A stretch of DNA of 64,000 nucleotides from an uncultured Actinomycetes bacterium (GTDB taxonomy: Bacteria > Actinomycetota > CADDZG01 > WHSQ01). Position numbers and translations under genes: made by a program. The notes below the pieces were generated by a model. That model saw only the letters and a list, made by a program, of their open reading frames with translations. It searched no databases and was not told the DNA's origin. Below are positions 38,483-46,805 of the stretch, piece by piece; the stretch's first letter is position 1; every line of letters begins with the position of its first letter. The DNA lies in the NCBI GenBank assembly GCA_937863385.1, contig CALMBW010000007.1:35491-99490 (forward strand), in the 5' to 3' direction.

Positions 38483-39303
38483 ATGACCGCTCGCGACTGC
38501 CGATAGGGATGTTCGATTCGGGTGTAGGTGGACTCACCGTCGCCCGGGCGGTCATAGACCTTCTGCCACACGAAGACATCATCTATCTCGGGGACACACA
38601 GCGATGCCCCTATGGACCACGCCCGCACGATGAGGTTCGGCGGTTCGCTCTAGAGATCATGGACCACCTGGTCTCTCAGGGTGTGAAGCTGCTGGTGATC
38701 GCATGCAACTCTGCAGCTTCGGCGGTCTTCGAGGAGGCCAGGCAGCGCTACGACGTCTCGGTGCTTTCCGTGATCGAGCCAGGGGTCAGAGCTGCGATCG
38801 CAGCCACGCGCAACCGCCGTATCGGTCTGATCGGAACCGTGGCAACGGTGACGTCCGGGTCATATGACCAAGCATTGGCGGCTACCAAAGCCAATATGGA
38901 GTTGGTGTCGCAGGCTTGCCCACGCTTCGTCGAGTTCGTCGAGCACAATGAAACGAACTCCGAGGCCGTATTCGATGCAGCCGAGGAGTACCTCGCTCCT
39001 CTGAAAGCAGCCGGGGTTGACACAGTGATCTTGGGCTGCACGCATTACCCTTTGCTTTCGGGAGTTATCCAGTACGTGATGGGGGAGGAGGTAGTGCTCA
39101 TCTCGAGCGCCGAAGCTACGGCGAACGAGGTGTTCGCAGAGCTCAAGAACTCCGACCTCTTGAATAGGTCGGAAGATATCGGGAAGCATCGATTTATCGC
39201 GACCAGCGAAGAGGGGATGTTCTCGGAATTGGGGGAGCTGTTGTTGGGACCAGCCTTCAGCGGCATCGAGTACCGGCCGTGGTCCGATCGGACCAAAGCG
39301 TGA
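38476..39303 (+). CDS. murI: glutamate racemase
   Basis: A 275-residue racemase providing D-glutamate for peptidoglycan. 'PIGMFDSGVGGLTV', 'LVIACNSAAS' and 'VILGCTHYPLL' hold the two catalytic cysteines. GTG at 38476 is chosen because family homology begins just after it and GAGGAAA precedes it; an ATG at 38509 would remove the conserved N-terminus. It overlaps cysM by seven bases and the next gene by four (GTGA), continuing the conserved mycobacterial gene order. Confidence 0.94.
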   Translation: MVDDRSRLPIGMFDSGVGGLTVARAVIDLLPHEDIIYLGDTQRCPYGPRPHDEVRRFALEIMDHLVSQGVKLLVIACNSAASAVFEEARQRYDVSVLSVIEPGVRAAIAATRNRRIGLIGTVATVTSGSYDQALAATKANMELVSQACPRFVEFVEHNETNSEAVFDAAEEYLAPLKAAGVDTVILGCTHYPLLSGVIQYVMGEEVVLISSAEATANEVFAELKNSDLLNRSEDIGKHRFIATSEEGMFSELGELLLGPAFSGIEYRPWSDRTKA

Positions 39304-40043
39304 GCTTCTCGATCACGGTACTGGGTTGCTCGGCGACGTTCGCCACGCGCGAGCGCGCTGCCTCCGGCTACCTCGTGAGGTTCGGCGACACCTCGCTGTG
39401 GCTCGATGCAGGGGCCGGCACGTGGCGCAATCTGCTCGAGCACATCGACTATCAAGAACTCGATGCAGTCATCCTGACCCACCGTCACCCTGACCACACG
39501 ACCGACGTGTTCCAGGTCCATCACGCGATCCTTTACGGACAGCCTCAACGTCTCCCCAAGATCCCGCTGTGGGCTCCGCAAGACACCGTGGACCGGTTGC
39601 GGGCCTTCGCCAACGTCGATGACTCTTTCGAGATGACTGCGGTGGGGGCCGGGGACGAGGTCAATCTGGGAGGCGCAAAGATCTCTTTCCATCACATGGC
39701 GCATCCGGTCGAGACCGTCGGCGTGCGGATCGAGTACGACGGCGGGGTGTTCGCCTACACGGCCGATACCGGGCCGGGAGGCGACCTCGGGAACCTGGCG
39801 AAGGGCGCCGACCTGCTCATCTGCGAAGCCACCTTCCAGGATGGGGATGGTCCCTGGGACGGCCACATGCTGGCGAGCGAGGCTGCTACCGCTGCCGTAA
39901 CCAACGGCGTCTCGCATCTCGTACTCTCGCACCTGCCCTCGCATCGAGACCTCGGCTTGTCGTTGCAGCAAGCCCATCACGGTGCCCATGGGGTGACGAT
40001 CGAACTGGCAGCGGACGGCGAGAGATATGAGGTGATCGGTTGA
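39300..40043 (+). CDS. metallo-beta-lactamase-fold phosphodiesterase (Rv1339-like)
   Basis: A 247-residue metallo-hydrolase with '[12 protein letters not shown]', '[11 protein letters not shown]', '[13 protein letters not shown]' and 'LSHLPSHRD'. The homologue in the same position of the mycobacterial cluster (Rv1339) has been reported to hydrolyse cyclic AMP, and the fold is close to tRNase Z. Substrate assignment here rests on synteny. The GTG start overlaps the murI stop, and its own stop overlaps the rph start. Confidence 0.85.
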   Translation: MSFSITVLGCSATFATRERAASGYLVRFGDTSLWLDAGAGTWRNLLEHIDYQELDAVILTHRHPDHTTDVFQVHHAILYGQPQRLPKIPLWAPQDTVDRLRAFANVDDSFEMTAVGAGDEVNLGGAKISFHHMAHPVETVGVRIEYDGGVFAYTADTGPGGDLGNLAKGADLLICEATFQDGDGPWDGHMLASEAATAAVTNGVSHLVLSHLPSHRDLGLSLQQAHHGAHGVTIELAADGERYEVIG

Positions 40044-40771
40044 CCCGCTTCGATGGCAGGGGCCCACAAGATCTTCGAAAGGTAACGATCGAACCGGGTT
40101 TCATGCCCAACGCCGAGGGTTCTTGTCTGGCGTCGATGGGCAACACACGCGTGATCTGCACCGCATCGATCGACGAGAACGTTCCGCGTTGGATGCAGGG
40201 GCGAGGAACCGGCTGGGTTACGGCTGAGTACTCGATGCTTCCGCGCTCTACCGACGAGCGCGTACCTCGTGAAGTGAACAAGGGGCGTCCCTCGGGGCGT
40301 ACGCAAGAGATCCAGCGCTTGATCGGCCGATCGCTCAGGGCGGTTACAGACATGTCCATGCTCGGTGAGCGAACGGTGTGGCTCGATTGCGACGTACTGC
40401 AGGCCGATGGGGGAACGCGCACGGCCTCCATCACCGGAGCCTTCGTCGCGCTGTCGCTCGCTTTCAACTCATTGATCGACAAGGGGAGTCTCGCGGAGAG
40501 CCCGATGATCGATTCGGTGGCTGCTGTGAGCGTCGGGATCGTCGGCGGTGTGCCGGTCTTGGATCTCAACTATGCCGAGGACTCGACGGCAGACGTGGAC
40601 ATGAACGTTGTCATGACCGGTTCGGGCAAGTTCGTCGAGGTCCAAGGCACGGCCGAGCAGGGGACCTTCGATCGCGATGAGCTGAACACCTTGCTCGATC
40701 TTGCCGCTAAGGGCATCGGCGAACTGACCTCTTTCCAAGAGGCTGCACTCGGGGCGCCGCTAGGCGAGTGA
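40040..40771 (+). CDS. rph: ribonuclease PH
   Basis: A 243-residue phosphorolytic exonuclease that trims tRNA 3' ends. It has '[13 protein letters not shown]', '[11 protein letters not shown]', '[14 protein letters not shown]', '[19 protein letters not shown]' and '[19 protein letters not shown]'. TTG start at 40040 overlapping the preceding stop. It overlaps rdgB by four bases. Confidence 0.96.
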   Translation: MTRFDGRGPQDLRKVTIEPGFMPNAEGSCLASMGNTRVICTASIDENVPRWMQGRGTGWVTAEYSMLPRSTDERVPREVNKGRPSGRTQEIQRLIGRSLRAVTDMSMLGERTVWLDCDVLQADGGTRTASITGAFVALSLAFNSLIDKGSLAESPMIDSVAAVSVGIVGGVPVLDLNYAEDSTADVDMNVVMTGSGKFVEVQGTAEQGTFDRDELNTLLDLAAKGIGELTSFQEAALGAPLGE

Positions 40772-41343
40772 AAGCCGTCTTCGCATCTCGCAACAAACAC
40801 AAGGCCGAACAGGTCGCCGTGCTGCTGGATGGCGTCGAATTGTTGCCGCTCGACGAAGTTGCACCCACTCTGGAGTTGCACGAGCCCTTCGATACCTTCG
40901 AGGCGAATGCCCTTGCCAAAGCCAGAACCGTCCATCAAGCCACCGGGATGACGGCGATAGCAGACGACTCCGGGCTAGAGGTGGACGCCTTGGATGGCAG
41001 GCCGGGGGTCGTCTCGGCTCGCTATTCGGGTGATGACGCAACCGACGATGCGAACAACGCGAAGTTGATCGCCGAGCTTGCGGGTGTTCCCCCGGAGAAG
41101 CGCACGGCGCGGTACCGCTGTGTGGCCGTTTGTGTTTCCGATTCGGGCGAGTTGGTGGCCGAAGGGAGTTGCGAGGGCCACATCGTGGACGATCCACGGG
41201 GTGACCTGGGCTTCGGCTATGACCCGCACTTCGTCCCTGAGGGCGAACAGCGAACGATGGGAGAGATCCCGCTTGACGAGAAGCTGGCCTTCAGCCACCG
41301 GGGCCGTGCCTTCAGGGCGCTGGCGGCACGATTGGGCCTGTGA
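40768..41343 (+). CDS. rdgB: dITP/XTP pyrophosphatase (RdgB/HAM1)
   Basis: A 191-residue house-cleaning NTPase that removes non-canonical purine triphosphates. The '[11 protein letters not shown]' start, 'FEANALAKA', '[19 protein letters not shown]', '[12 protein letters not shown]' and '[10 protein letters not shown]' are all diagnostic. The GTG start overlaps rph, and the stop overlaps pdxH. Confidence 0.95.
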   Translation: MKAVFASRNKHKAEQVAVLLDGVELLPLDEVAPTLELHEPFDTFEANALAKARTVHQATGMTAIADDSGLEVDALDGRPGVVSARYSGDDATDDANNAKLIAELAGVPPEKRTARYRCVAVCVSDSGELVAEGSCEGHIVDDPRGDLGFGYDPHFVPEGEQRTMGEIPLDEKLAFSHRGRAFRALAARLGL

Positions 41344-42002
41344 CCGATCCCGGCCTGGAACGTCTCAGCGACCAGATCTCTCAGATCCGGTCCGATCAGG
41401 TGGATCTGCCGCTCGAGCTGGATGATCTTCATCCCGATCCGTTCGAGCAGTTCGCGACGTGGCTGAACGAAGCCTTGGAGGCACACAAGGGGTGGCCCAA
41501 TGCGATGACATTGGCCACCGCGGACGCGCACGGCCAACCCTCGTCGCGGATCGTGCTGTTGAAAGGGATCGACCGGCGCGGCCTGAGCTTCTTTACGAAC
41601 CTGGGCAGTCGTAAGGCCAATGACCTGTCCGTGAACCCACATGCATCGCTCACGTTCTACTGGCCGCTCCAGGGCCGCCAGGTCTGCATCCGGGGTCCGG
41701 TTCTCCGGGTCCCCGACGCAGAAGCCGACGACTACTTCGAAACCAGGCCACGTTCTTCGCAGTTGGGTGCGTGGGCCTCGAAGCAGAGCTCGCCGCTGGC
41801 GTCGCGAGAGGAGCTCGAGCAGGTGGTGGCAGAGCTCGATGCGCGATACCCAGATGAGGTTCCGCGGCCCCCACATTGGGGTGGTTTCCTCCTCGAGCCC
41901 GAAGCGTTCGAGTTCTGGAAGTCACGCGCCGGAAGGCTTCACGATCGTTTCCTCTATCAACGGCAAACCGAGGATTGGACGATCACGCGACTTAACCCCT
42001 GA
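41340..42002 (+). CDS. pdxH: pyridoxamine 5'-phosphate oxidase
   Basis: A 220-residue FMN enzyme making pyridoxal phosphate: 'PNAMTLATADAHGQPSSRIVLLKG', 'SRKANDLSVNPHASLTFYW', 'WASKQSSPL' and the C-terminal 'FWKSRAGRLHDRFLY'. The GTG start is coupled to rdgB. PLP supply suits the several PLP enzymes nearby (metB, cbs, cysM). It is convergent with hisN. Confidence 0.94.
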   Translation: MTDPGLERLSDQISQIRSDQVDLPLELDDLHPDPFEQFATWLNEALEAHKGWPNAMTLATADAHGQPSSRIVLLKGIDRRGLSFFTNLGSRKANDLSVNPHASLTFYWPLQGRQVCIRGPVLRVPDAEADDYFETRPRSSQLGAWASKQSSPLASREELEQVVAELDARYPDEVPRPPHWGGFLLEPEAFEFWKSRAGRLHDRFLYQRQTEDWTITRLNP

Positions 42003-42012
42003 TCGGTGGAGC

Positions 42013-42792
42013 TCAGCGACCCGGCTGAAGTGAGACCACCTGGTCGTGCAGGGTGCCGTTGGTGGTCAGCACAGACCCGGAATCGATCCATGTCTCACCC
42101 GACAGCTTGGTCAGACGACCGCCGGCTTCGGCGACGATGGGTTGAAGTGCAGCCACATCCCACACGGACAGCTCGGGCTCGAGCATGACGTCCGCCGCCC
42201 CTCGCGCCACCAGCATGTGACCCCAGAAATCTCCGAACCCCCGGTCCCGGCGCGACCTGGAGATCACCGTTGCGAAGACCTCGCTCCACTCGGATGTTTG
42301 GAACCTTCGGATCCCCGCGTGGACCACGAAAGCTTCCTCCAAGGAAGACGTATCCGACACCGAGATCGTTTTGCCGTTCATCCGGGCCCCCGCACCGGCC
42401 GCCGCGTCGTAGAGCTCGCCCAGTGCCGGAGCGTTGCACACCCCGACGACGGTCTCGTTGTCGTGACGAAGCGCGATCAGGTTCGCCCAGACGGGGATCG
42501 CCGTCATGTAGTTGTTGGTCCCGTCGATTGGGTCGATGATCCATGTCGGCGCGCCGATCTTGGCCGGCCCCCCGCCGGCGGCTCCGTAGCCCTCTTCCTC
42601 TCCCAGGATGTTGTGATCGGGAAAGGCAGCAACGATGCGCGATCGGATCAGCGATTCCACCGCTCCGTCGGCCTCGGTGGCCCAGGTCCCGTCGGCCTTC
42701 AGCTTGGCGCTCAACTCGCCTCCGAAGCTGGCCAGAGCTAGCCGGCCTGCTTCTTCGGCTACCTCCAGGGCGAAGCTCAACTCGTCGGGCAT
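42013..42792 (-). CDS. hisN: inositol monophosphatase-family phosphatase, probably histidinol-phosphatase
   Basis: A 259-residue Li-sensitive-type phosphatase with 'ILGEEEGYG', 'WIIDPIDGTNNYMTAIP' and 'VWDVAALQPIVAEAGGRLT'. In Actinomycetota the HisN branch performs the histidinol-phosphate step, and 'GTNNY' fits it, but related inositol or fructose-bisphosphate phosphatases are not excluded. It is divergent from uvrD2 with 60 bases between starts. Confidence 0.82.
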   Translation of the reverse strand: MPDELSFALEVAEEAGRLALASFGGELSAKLKADGTWATEADGAVESLIRSRIVAAFPDHNILGEEEGYGAAGGGPAKIGAPTWIIDPIDGTNNYMTAIPVWANLIALRHDNETVVGVCNAPALGELYDAAAGAGARMNGKTISVSDTSSLEEAFVVHAGIRRFQTSEWSEVFATVISRSRRDRGFGDFWGHMLVARGAADVMLEPELSVWDVAALQPIVAEAGGRLTKLSGETWIDSGSVLTTNGTLHDQVVSLQPGR

Positions 42793-42852
42793 CCATGCAC
42801 GATAGCTGTCCCTTCTTCGCTGGGCGTCACAGGGGCGGCTTAAGGTGACGTC

Positions 42853-44790
42853 GTGGCTACCGGCGATGTCTTTTCAGGTCTGAATGACGAGCAGCGGCGC
42901 GCCGTCGAGAAGGTCAGGGGCCCGGTCTGCATCCTTGCAGGTGCGGGAACGGGCAAGACGACGACGATCACGCATCGGATCGCCAACCAGGTCCTGACGG
43001 GGGCGTTCGATCCCGGGGCGATCCTCGCGGTGACCTTCACCGACAAGGCAGCGGGCGAGATGCGCGAGCGACTGGCAGGTCTTGGGGTACCGGGGGCTCG
43101 TGCCCGCACGTTTCACTCGGCAGCCCTGGCACAACTCAGGCACCTCTCGGTCGAACCACCAGGGCAGATCCTTGCCTCGAAGGTGGTGGCGGTGCGTCAG
43201 CTGGCCAACTCCCTGCCCAAGCCGTACCGATTCCGCTCGGCGGCCGATCTAGCAACCGAGATCGAGTGGGCTCGGAACCGCCGGCTTACCCCGGCCAGTT
43301 ACCTCGACGGGCTCGGCGATCACGAACCTCCGATCCCCGAAGATCTGATGCAGCGGATCTTCCGCGGTTACGAGGAAGGCAAGCGTGAGCGCGGCCTGAT
43401 CGATTTCGAAGATCTGCTCGAACTCGCTATCCGCATGTACGAAACCGATGAAGACGCACTGAACATCTTCATGGCTCGCTATCAGGCGTTCACCGTGGAC
43501 GAATACCAGGACGTGAACCTGTTGCAACAGAGCTTGCTCGACCTGTGGTTATCGGGCCGGGACGACGTCTGCGTGGTCGGGGATGACTACCAGTCGATCT
43601 ATTCGTTCACGGGTGCTTCGGCGCGGTACCTCATCGAGATGCCACAACGGTTCGTTCGCACGACCGTTGTGAAGCTCGAGGAGAACCATCGCTCTACACC
43701 CGAGATCCTTGCGTTCGCGAACAAGCTCGTTCCTAACCTCGGTGGCACCGACAAGGTCCTGCGGAGCACCAAGCCACCGGCAGAGGCGGTTCGCACCCAA
43801 CGCTTCTTCGATACCGAGCGCGAACATGACGCCATCGTCGAGCGTGTTCGTGAGCTTCATGCCGCCGGTCTCCCATACAACGAGATGGCGGTCCTCTATC
43901 GTGCGAACTTCCGCTCCGAGGACTTCGAAGAAGTGTTCACTTCTGCAGGCATCCCCTTTTTGGTCCGCGGTGGCGCTTTCCTTGCTCGCCGCGGCGCCCA
44001 GCAGGTGCTCAAGGCGTTGCGCAGACCCGAGTCGACCGAGGTCGCAGCCGAGGTGCTTTCGGCCGCGCAACGTGCTGGATATGTGGAAGAGCCTCCCGAC
44101 GGAGTCGGCGAGGCCGAGCTCACACGTCAGAAGGACCTTGCTCGCTTGGTGCGCATCGCCGAGTCCTTCGATGACGGGACTCGCACGGTCGCGGAGCTGG
44201 TCGACGATCTGCGGGCCAGGTTCGGCGAGGAAGCTACTGCTGTCGGCGTGAATCTCCTCACCTATCACCGCGCCAAGGGACTCGAGTTCGACGCCGTGTT
44301 CCTTCCTCGCCTCGAAGAGGGCGAGCTTCCCTTCAAACGCTCTCGCACCGACGAGGCCATCGCCGAGGAGCGCCGGTTGCTCTACGTCGGGCTCACCCGC
44401 GCGCGCGACCATCTCTGGTTGTCGTGGACCACCGGTGGTAGATCGCAACCCAGCCGTTTCCTAGAGGAGCTCGGCCTCGTCTTCGGGGCGACCCCAGTCG
44501 AGAAGAGCAAGTCGTCGCCGGTAGTGCAAGAGCTTGACCCAGGCGACAGACCGGTCTTCGAAGAGCTCAAGAAGTGGCGGCTGCGCCGCTCCCAACAAGA
44601 CTCGGTGCCTGCCTATGTCGTCTTCCACGACTCGGTCCTGGCCGACATCGCCCGCCGCAAACCAACGAAGATCCGCGAGCTAGCCGTCATCCCAGGCGTA
44701 GGCGCAACCAAACTAGAACGCTACGGCCCCGAACTCATCTCCGTCCTCACCGGAGATGCTTCTGAAGAGCCCAATTTGTCTCTTCCATGA
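42853..44790 (+). CDS. uvrD2: UvrD/PcrA-type DNA helicase with C-terminal HRDC-like domain (UvrD2)
   Basis: A 645-residue SF1A helicase with 'LNDEQRRAVE', Walker A 'GAGTGKTTT', 'TVDEYQDVNLLQQ', 'GDDYQSIYSFTGA' and 'LTYHRAKGLEFDAVFL'. Residues about 570-640 resemble an HRDC domain ('IRELAVIPGVGATKLERYG'). This combination marks UvrD2 of Actinomycetota, a repair helicase. GTG start. The gene is slightly shorter than the mycobacterial protein. The accessory stretch begins directly after it. Confidence 0.93.
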   Translation: MATGDVFSGLNDEQRRAVEKVRGPVCILAGAGTGKTTTITHRIANQVLTGAFDPGAILAVTFTDKAAGEMRERLAGLGVPGARARTFHSAALAQLRHLSVEPPGQILASKVVAVRQLANSLPKPYRFRSAADLATEIEWARNRRLTPASYLDGLGDHEPPIPEDLMQRIFRGYEEGKRERGLIDFEDLLELAIRMYETDEDALNIFMARYQAFTVDEYQDVNLLQQSLLDLWLSGRDDVCVVGDDYQSIYSFTGASARYLIEMPQRFVRTTVVKLEENHRSTPEILAFANKLVPNLGGTDKVLRSTKPPAEAVRTQRFFDTEREHDAIVERVRELHAAGLPYNEMAVLYRANFRSEDFEEVFTSAGIPFLVRGGAFLARRGAQQVLKALRRPESTEVAAEVLSAAQRAGYVEEPPDGVGEAELTRQKDLARLVRIAESFDDGTRTVAELVDDLRARFGEEATAVGVNLLTYHRAKGLEFDAVFLPRLEEGELPFKRSRTDEAIAEERRLLYVGLTRARDHLWLSWTTGGRSQPSRFLEELGLVFGATPVEKSKSSPVVQELDPGDRPVFEELKKWRLRRSQQDSVPAYVVFHDSVLADIARRKPTKIRELAVIPGVGATKLERYGPELISVLTGDASEEPNLSLP

Positions 44791-44825
44791 GCGCGAACTC
44801 AGGGCATCAGGCTGTGAACAGTCGT

Positions 44826-45581
44826 TCACTTCTTCGGGCCGACGAACTCGTCTAGGCGAGCCGTAGCCTCTTTTCGATAGATGGCGATGTCTCGGTTGCT
44901 AGGCCGCGTCCAAGGGATGCCGAGATCGTCGAGTGTGGAGCAGAACAGTCTCTTGATGTCCTCGGAGCGATTCGAGAAGTGGTATCTGACACTTGGGTTG
45001 CCCCGATCGTTCGCTATTGTCCGGCAGCCATCGCTGTGGATCAAGCCTCGAACGAAGCTGTGAGGCGCGTTGGCAACGTGTGCTTCTTGCCATGGATGCA
45101 GCGCGATCCGTCTCTCATGTTTCCGACCCACTCCGTGGTGCGGTAGGTAGCAGGGCCAGTGGCGCGAGTACATGTAGATGATGACGCAACGGCTCGAACT
45201 TGGTGACCATGCTCCCGCTCGGTTGTTTGGCATGATCGCAGTTAGAGCCGATCGACACTCGCTGACGATCTCCGGGTATCGTTCGTCACAAGTGATTCTG
45301 AGGCGCCAGACGCCGCGGTGGGTACGGTTGATGTAACCGTCGCCCAAATACATCCCCAACACATAGCAGTATTCGATCGAGGGAAGCATGGCGTAGTCAT
45401 GATCGCCCGAGCAGTTGTGACCACAATCCCGACGATCCCTATTCGAAGTGGCACCTAGCCCAGCGCGCCAATCGCGGATCGTCGATCTCGGGATGTCAGT
45501 GAGCCGACGTATCTCAGAGTCGCTGTGACCAAGGGCGACTAGCTCCTGAACGGCCTGAAAGTCCTCTAGAGATCTCATCAA
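44826..45581 (-). CDS. LAGLIDADG-type endonuclease-like protein with N-terminal HTH
   Basis: A 251-residue protein. Residues about 1-40 look like a helix-turn-helix ('ALGHSDSEIRRLTDIPRSTIRDW'). A Cys/His patch ('CGHNCSGDHD') follows. Two LAGLIDADG-like helices come next: 'YCYVLGMYLGDGYIN' and 'FVRGLIHSDGCR', each with the metal-binding Asp. Single-chain proteins with two such motifs cut long DNA sites and spread their own genes; some have become regulators. It is free-standing, not inside an intron or intein, 77 bases from tRNA-Leu. Activity is not proven. Confidence 0.7.
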   Translation of the reverse strand: MMRSLEDFQAVQELVALGHSDSEIRRLTDIPRSTIRDWRAGLGATSNRDRRDCGHNCSGDHDYAMLPSIEYCYVLGMYLGDGYINRTHRGVWRLRITCDERYPEIVSECRSALTAIMPNNRAGAWSPSSSRCVIIYMYSRHWPCYLPHHGVGRKHERRIALHPWQEAHVANAPHSFVRGLIHSDGCRTIANDRGNPSVRYHFSNRSEDIKRLFCSTLDDLGIPWTRPSNRDIAIYRKEATARLDEFVGPKK

Positions 45582-45658
45582 GTCCTGCCTAGTGAGTGGA
45601 CGGTGGCTCTTAGACTAGGGACGGAGTGCGACACGTAATGGTGAAGGCTCCGAGACGC

Positions 45659-45740
45659 GCGGGCGTGATGGAATGTAGACATGCCGGCTTTAGGTGCCGG
45701 TGCTCGTAAGAGTGTGGGGGTTCAAATCCCCCCGCCCGCA
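45659..45740 (+). tRNA. tRNA-Leu (anticodon TAG)
   Basis: The acceptor stem GCGGGCG / CGCCCGC, an anticodon stem CCGGC / GCCGG around loop TTTAGGT (anticodon TAG), a long class II variable arm (GTGCTCGTAAGAGT) and a T-arm GGGGGTTCAAATCCCCC are all present. The length is 82 bases and CCA is not encoded. Confidence 0.93.
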
Positions 45741-45784
45741 CCCTTTGCGGCACCCCCTGATGTGCGACACACAAGACTGATGCG

Positions 45785-46180
45785 TCAAGTCATTTTCGAT
45801 CGACGTCCCGCCGCCCAAATAACCGCTCTGATTCCAGCCCAGAAAAGGATTACCTGGCCCATAGCTAGGAAAAGCCAAACGATAATGAAGACCGAGGCTT
45901 CGCCCCAGTTCCCCTTGAGAATAGTCATCGTCCACGAGGCTGCGGATATGCCGGAGACGAGGCCGACCGCGCCAAATACCGGCGCTTTCGAGTCTCTAGA
46001 TTCATGTCGCAATAATGCCCCGATCACAACCACAGCGGCCGCGCTCGCTACTGTCATAGGGGCACTTTCATCTTCGACCTGCCAATTGCCGGAATATATG
46101 TAGACGGCCGCATAAGCAAGAGAGCCGAGAACGGTGGCTGTAGCACCTATCCGGAGGTTTTTCCTAAAGTGTCCGCCCAT
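45785..46180 (-). CDS. small membrane protein, unknown
   Basis: A 131-residue protein from ATG 46180 with about four hydrophobic segments ('TVLGSLAYAAVYIYSG', 'VASAAAVVVIGALL', 'VFGAVGLVSGISAASW', 'FIIVWLFLAMGQVILFWAGI'). A start at 46258 would add a charged leader. No family is recognised. It lies between tRNA-Leu and a 15-base partial copy of the tRNA 3' end, so it may belong to a small integrated element. Confidence 0.5.
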   Translation of the reverse strand: MGGHFRKNLRIGATATVLGSLAYAAVYIYSGNWQVEDESAPMTVASAAAVVVIGALLRHESRDSKAPVFGAVGLVSGISAASWTMTILKGNWGEASVFIIVWLFLAMGQVILFWAGIRAVIWAAGRRSKMT

Positions 46181-46460
46181 CCGGAAGATGTTCTCATGCC
46201 GAGCCCGGCTGTCAGAGTCCACGAAGATGGGTCCACCGACCTGCCGGCGGCATCGCATTTGCGCAGGTCAGAGCACTTTGCTGAAGGGCGGACTCATAAT
46301 CAAGTGATCATTCCGATCAATCGGACGCGAAAGCCCAGGCCAGAGCGCACATCGGGTAGTAAGCGCAGTCAGAATGTTCCACATTTGTTCCACGTTTGGA
46401 TGTCCACTCGAGGGCACAACGCCCGTGCCTCGTCCGCCGCTGCCTCGACCTGATACCAAC

Positions 46461-46586
46461 TCAGCTCCCGGAGGATTCCTTCTCCCATTGGACTGAGTAA
46501 ACAGCGCACTCCGCGGTGTTTTCTTCCAGGAAGAGCTTGTGCGGCTCGTCTTCTCCGGACCAATCCGCGAATTCGCATACCGGGTG
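46461..46586 (-). pseudogene. possible truncated gene end
   Basis: Read on the minus strand, the frame closing with TGA at 46461-46463 gives a protein-like acidic stretch ('FADWSGEDEPHKLFLEENTAE' begins it; two Cys, three Trp-type aromatics, no stops). The frame continues upstream into the 65-base repeat and meets a stop there without a start codon. It may be the C-terminal remnant of a gene cut by insertion of the repeat element. Chance is not excluded. Confidence 0.3.
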
Positions 46587-46646
46587 TCCACTATGGCCCG
46601 CGACATGCCCGATCAGCCGTGTCCACTATCCGCTGGAATCACACAC
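46582..46646 (+). repeat. 65-bp repeat, copy A (mobile-element-end-like)
   Basis: These 65 bases recur exactly, in the opposite orientation, at 63924-63988. The unit contains GTGTCCACTAT twice, 35 bases apart, which resembles the multiple terminal repeats of some insertion sequences. No transposase gene is adjacent to this copy. Confidence 0.85.
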
Positions 46647-46660
46647 CCCCGCCCGCACCC
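46646..46660 (+). repeat. partial copy of the tRNA-Leu 3' end (att-like)
   Basis: Fifteen bases (CCCCCGCCCGCACCC) match the T-arm/acceptor end of tRNA-Leu at 45729-45743 in the same orientation, 917 bases away. This is the expected pattern for attL/attR of a tRNA-targeted element. The match is short and C-rich, so chance is possible. Confidence 0.4.
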
Positions 46661-46805
46661 CCAGACCCCACGTCGGAGTACCGGCTGCCATTCGACCATT
46701 CACCGACAGCAGGCGTTCTTGGGAGGCAATCGCTATCGTTTGAGTGAAAGGATTCCCTTATGGCCCTGCTTCCGTATTCCGTCGAGCGGCTGCAGCCGCT
46801 CTGTG

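Larger units (their letters stand above)
46181..46805. other. repeat- and fragment-rich intergenic region
   Basis: This 625-base stretch has no convincing intact gene. It holds a possible gene fragment on the minus strand (46461-46586), the 65-base repeat (46582-46646) and a partial copy of the tRNA-Leu 3' end (46646-46660). The upstream part (46181-46460) shows nothing I can name. Confidence 0.5.

Noticed and set aside
39045..40067. 340-codon minus-strand frame opposite the MBL and rph genes
   Set aside because: Shadow of strongly supported coding genes in a conserved operon.
46268..46606. 112-codon minus-strand frame near the 65-bp repeat
   Set aside because: Ser/Arg/Pro-rich with no domain; another frame on the same strand (46461-46586) looks more protein-like.
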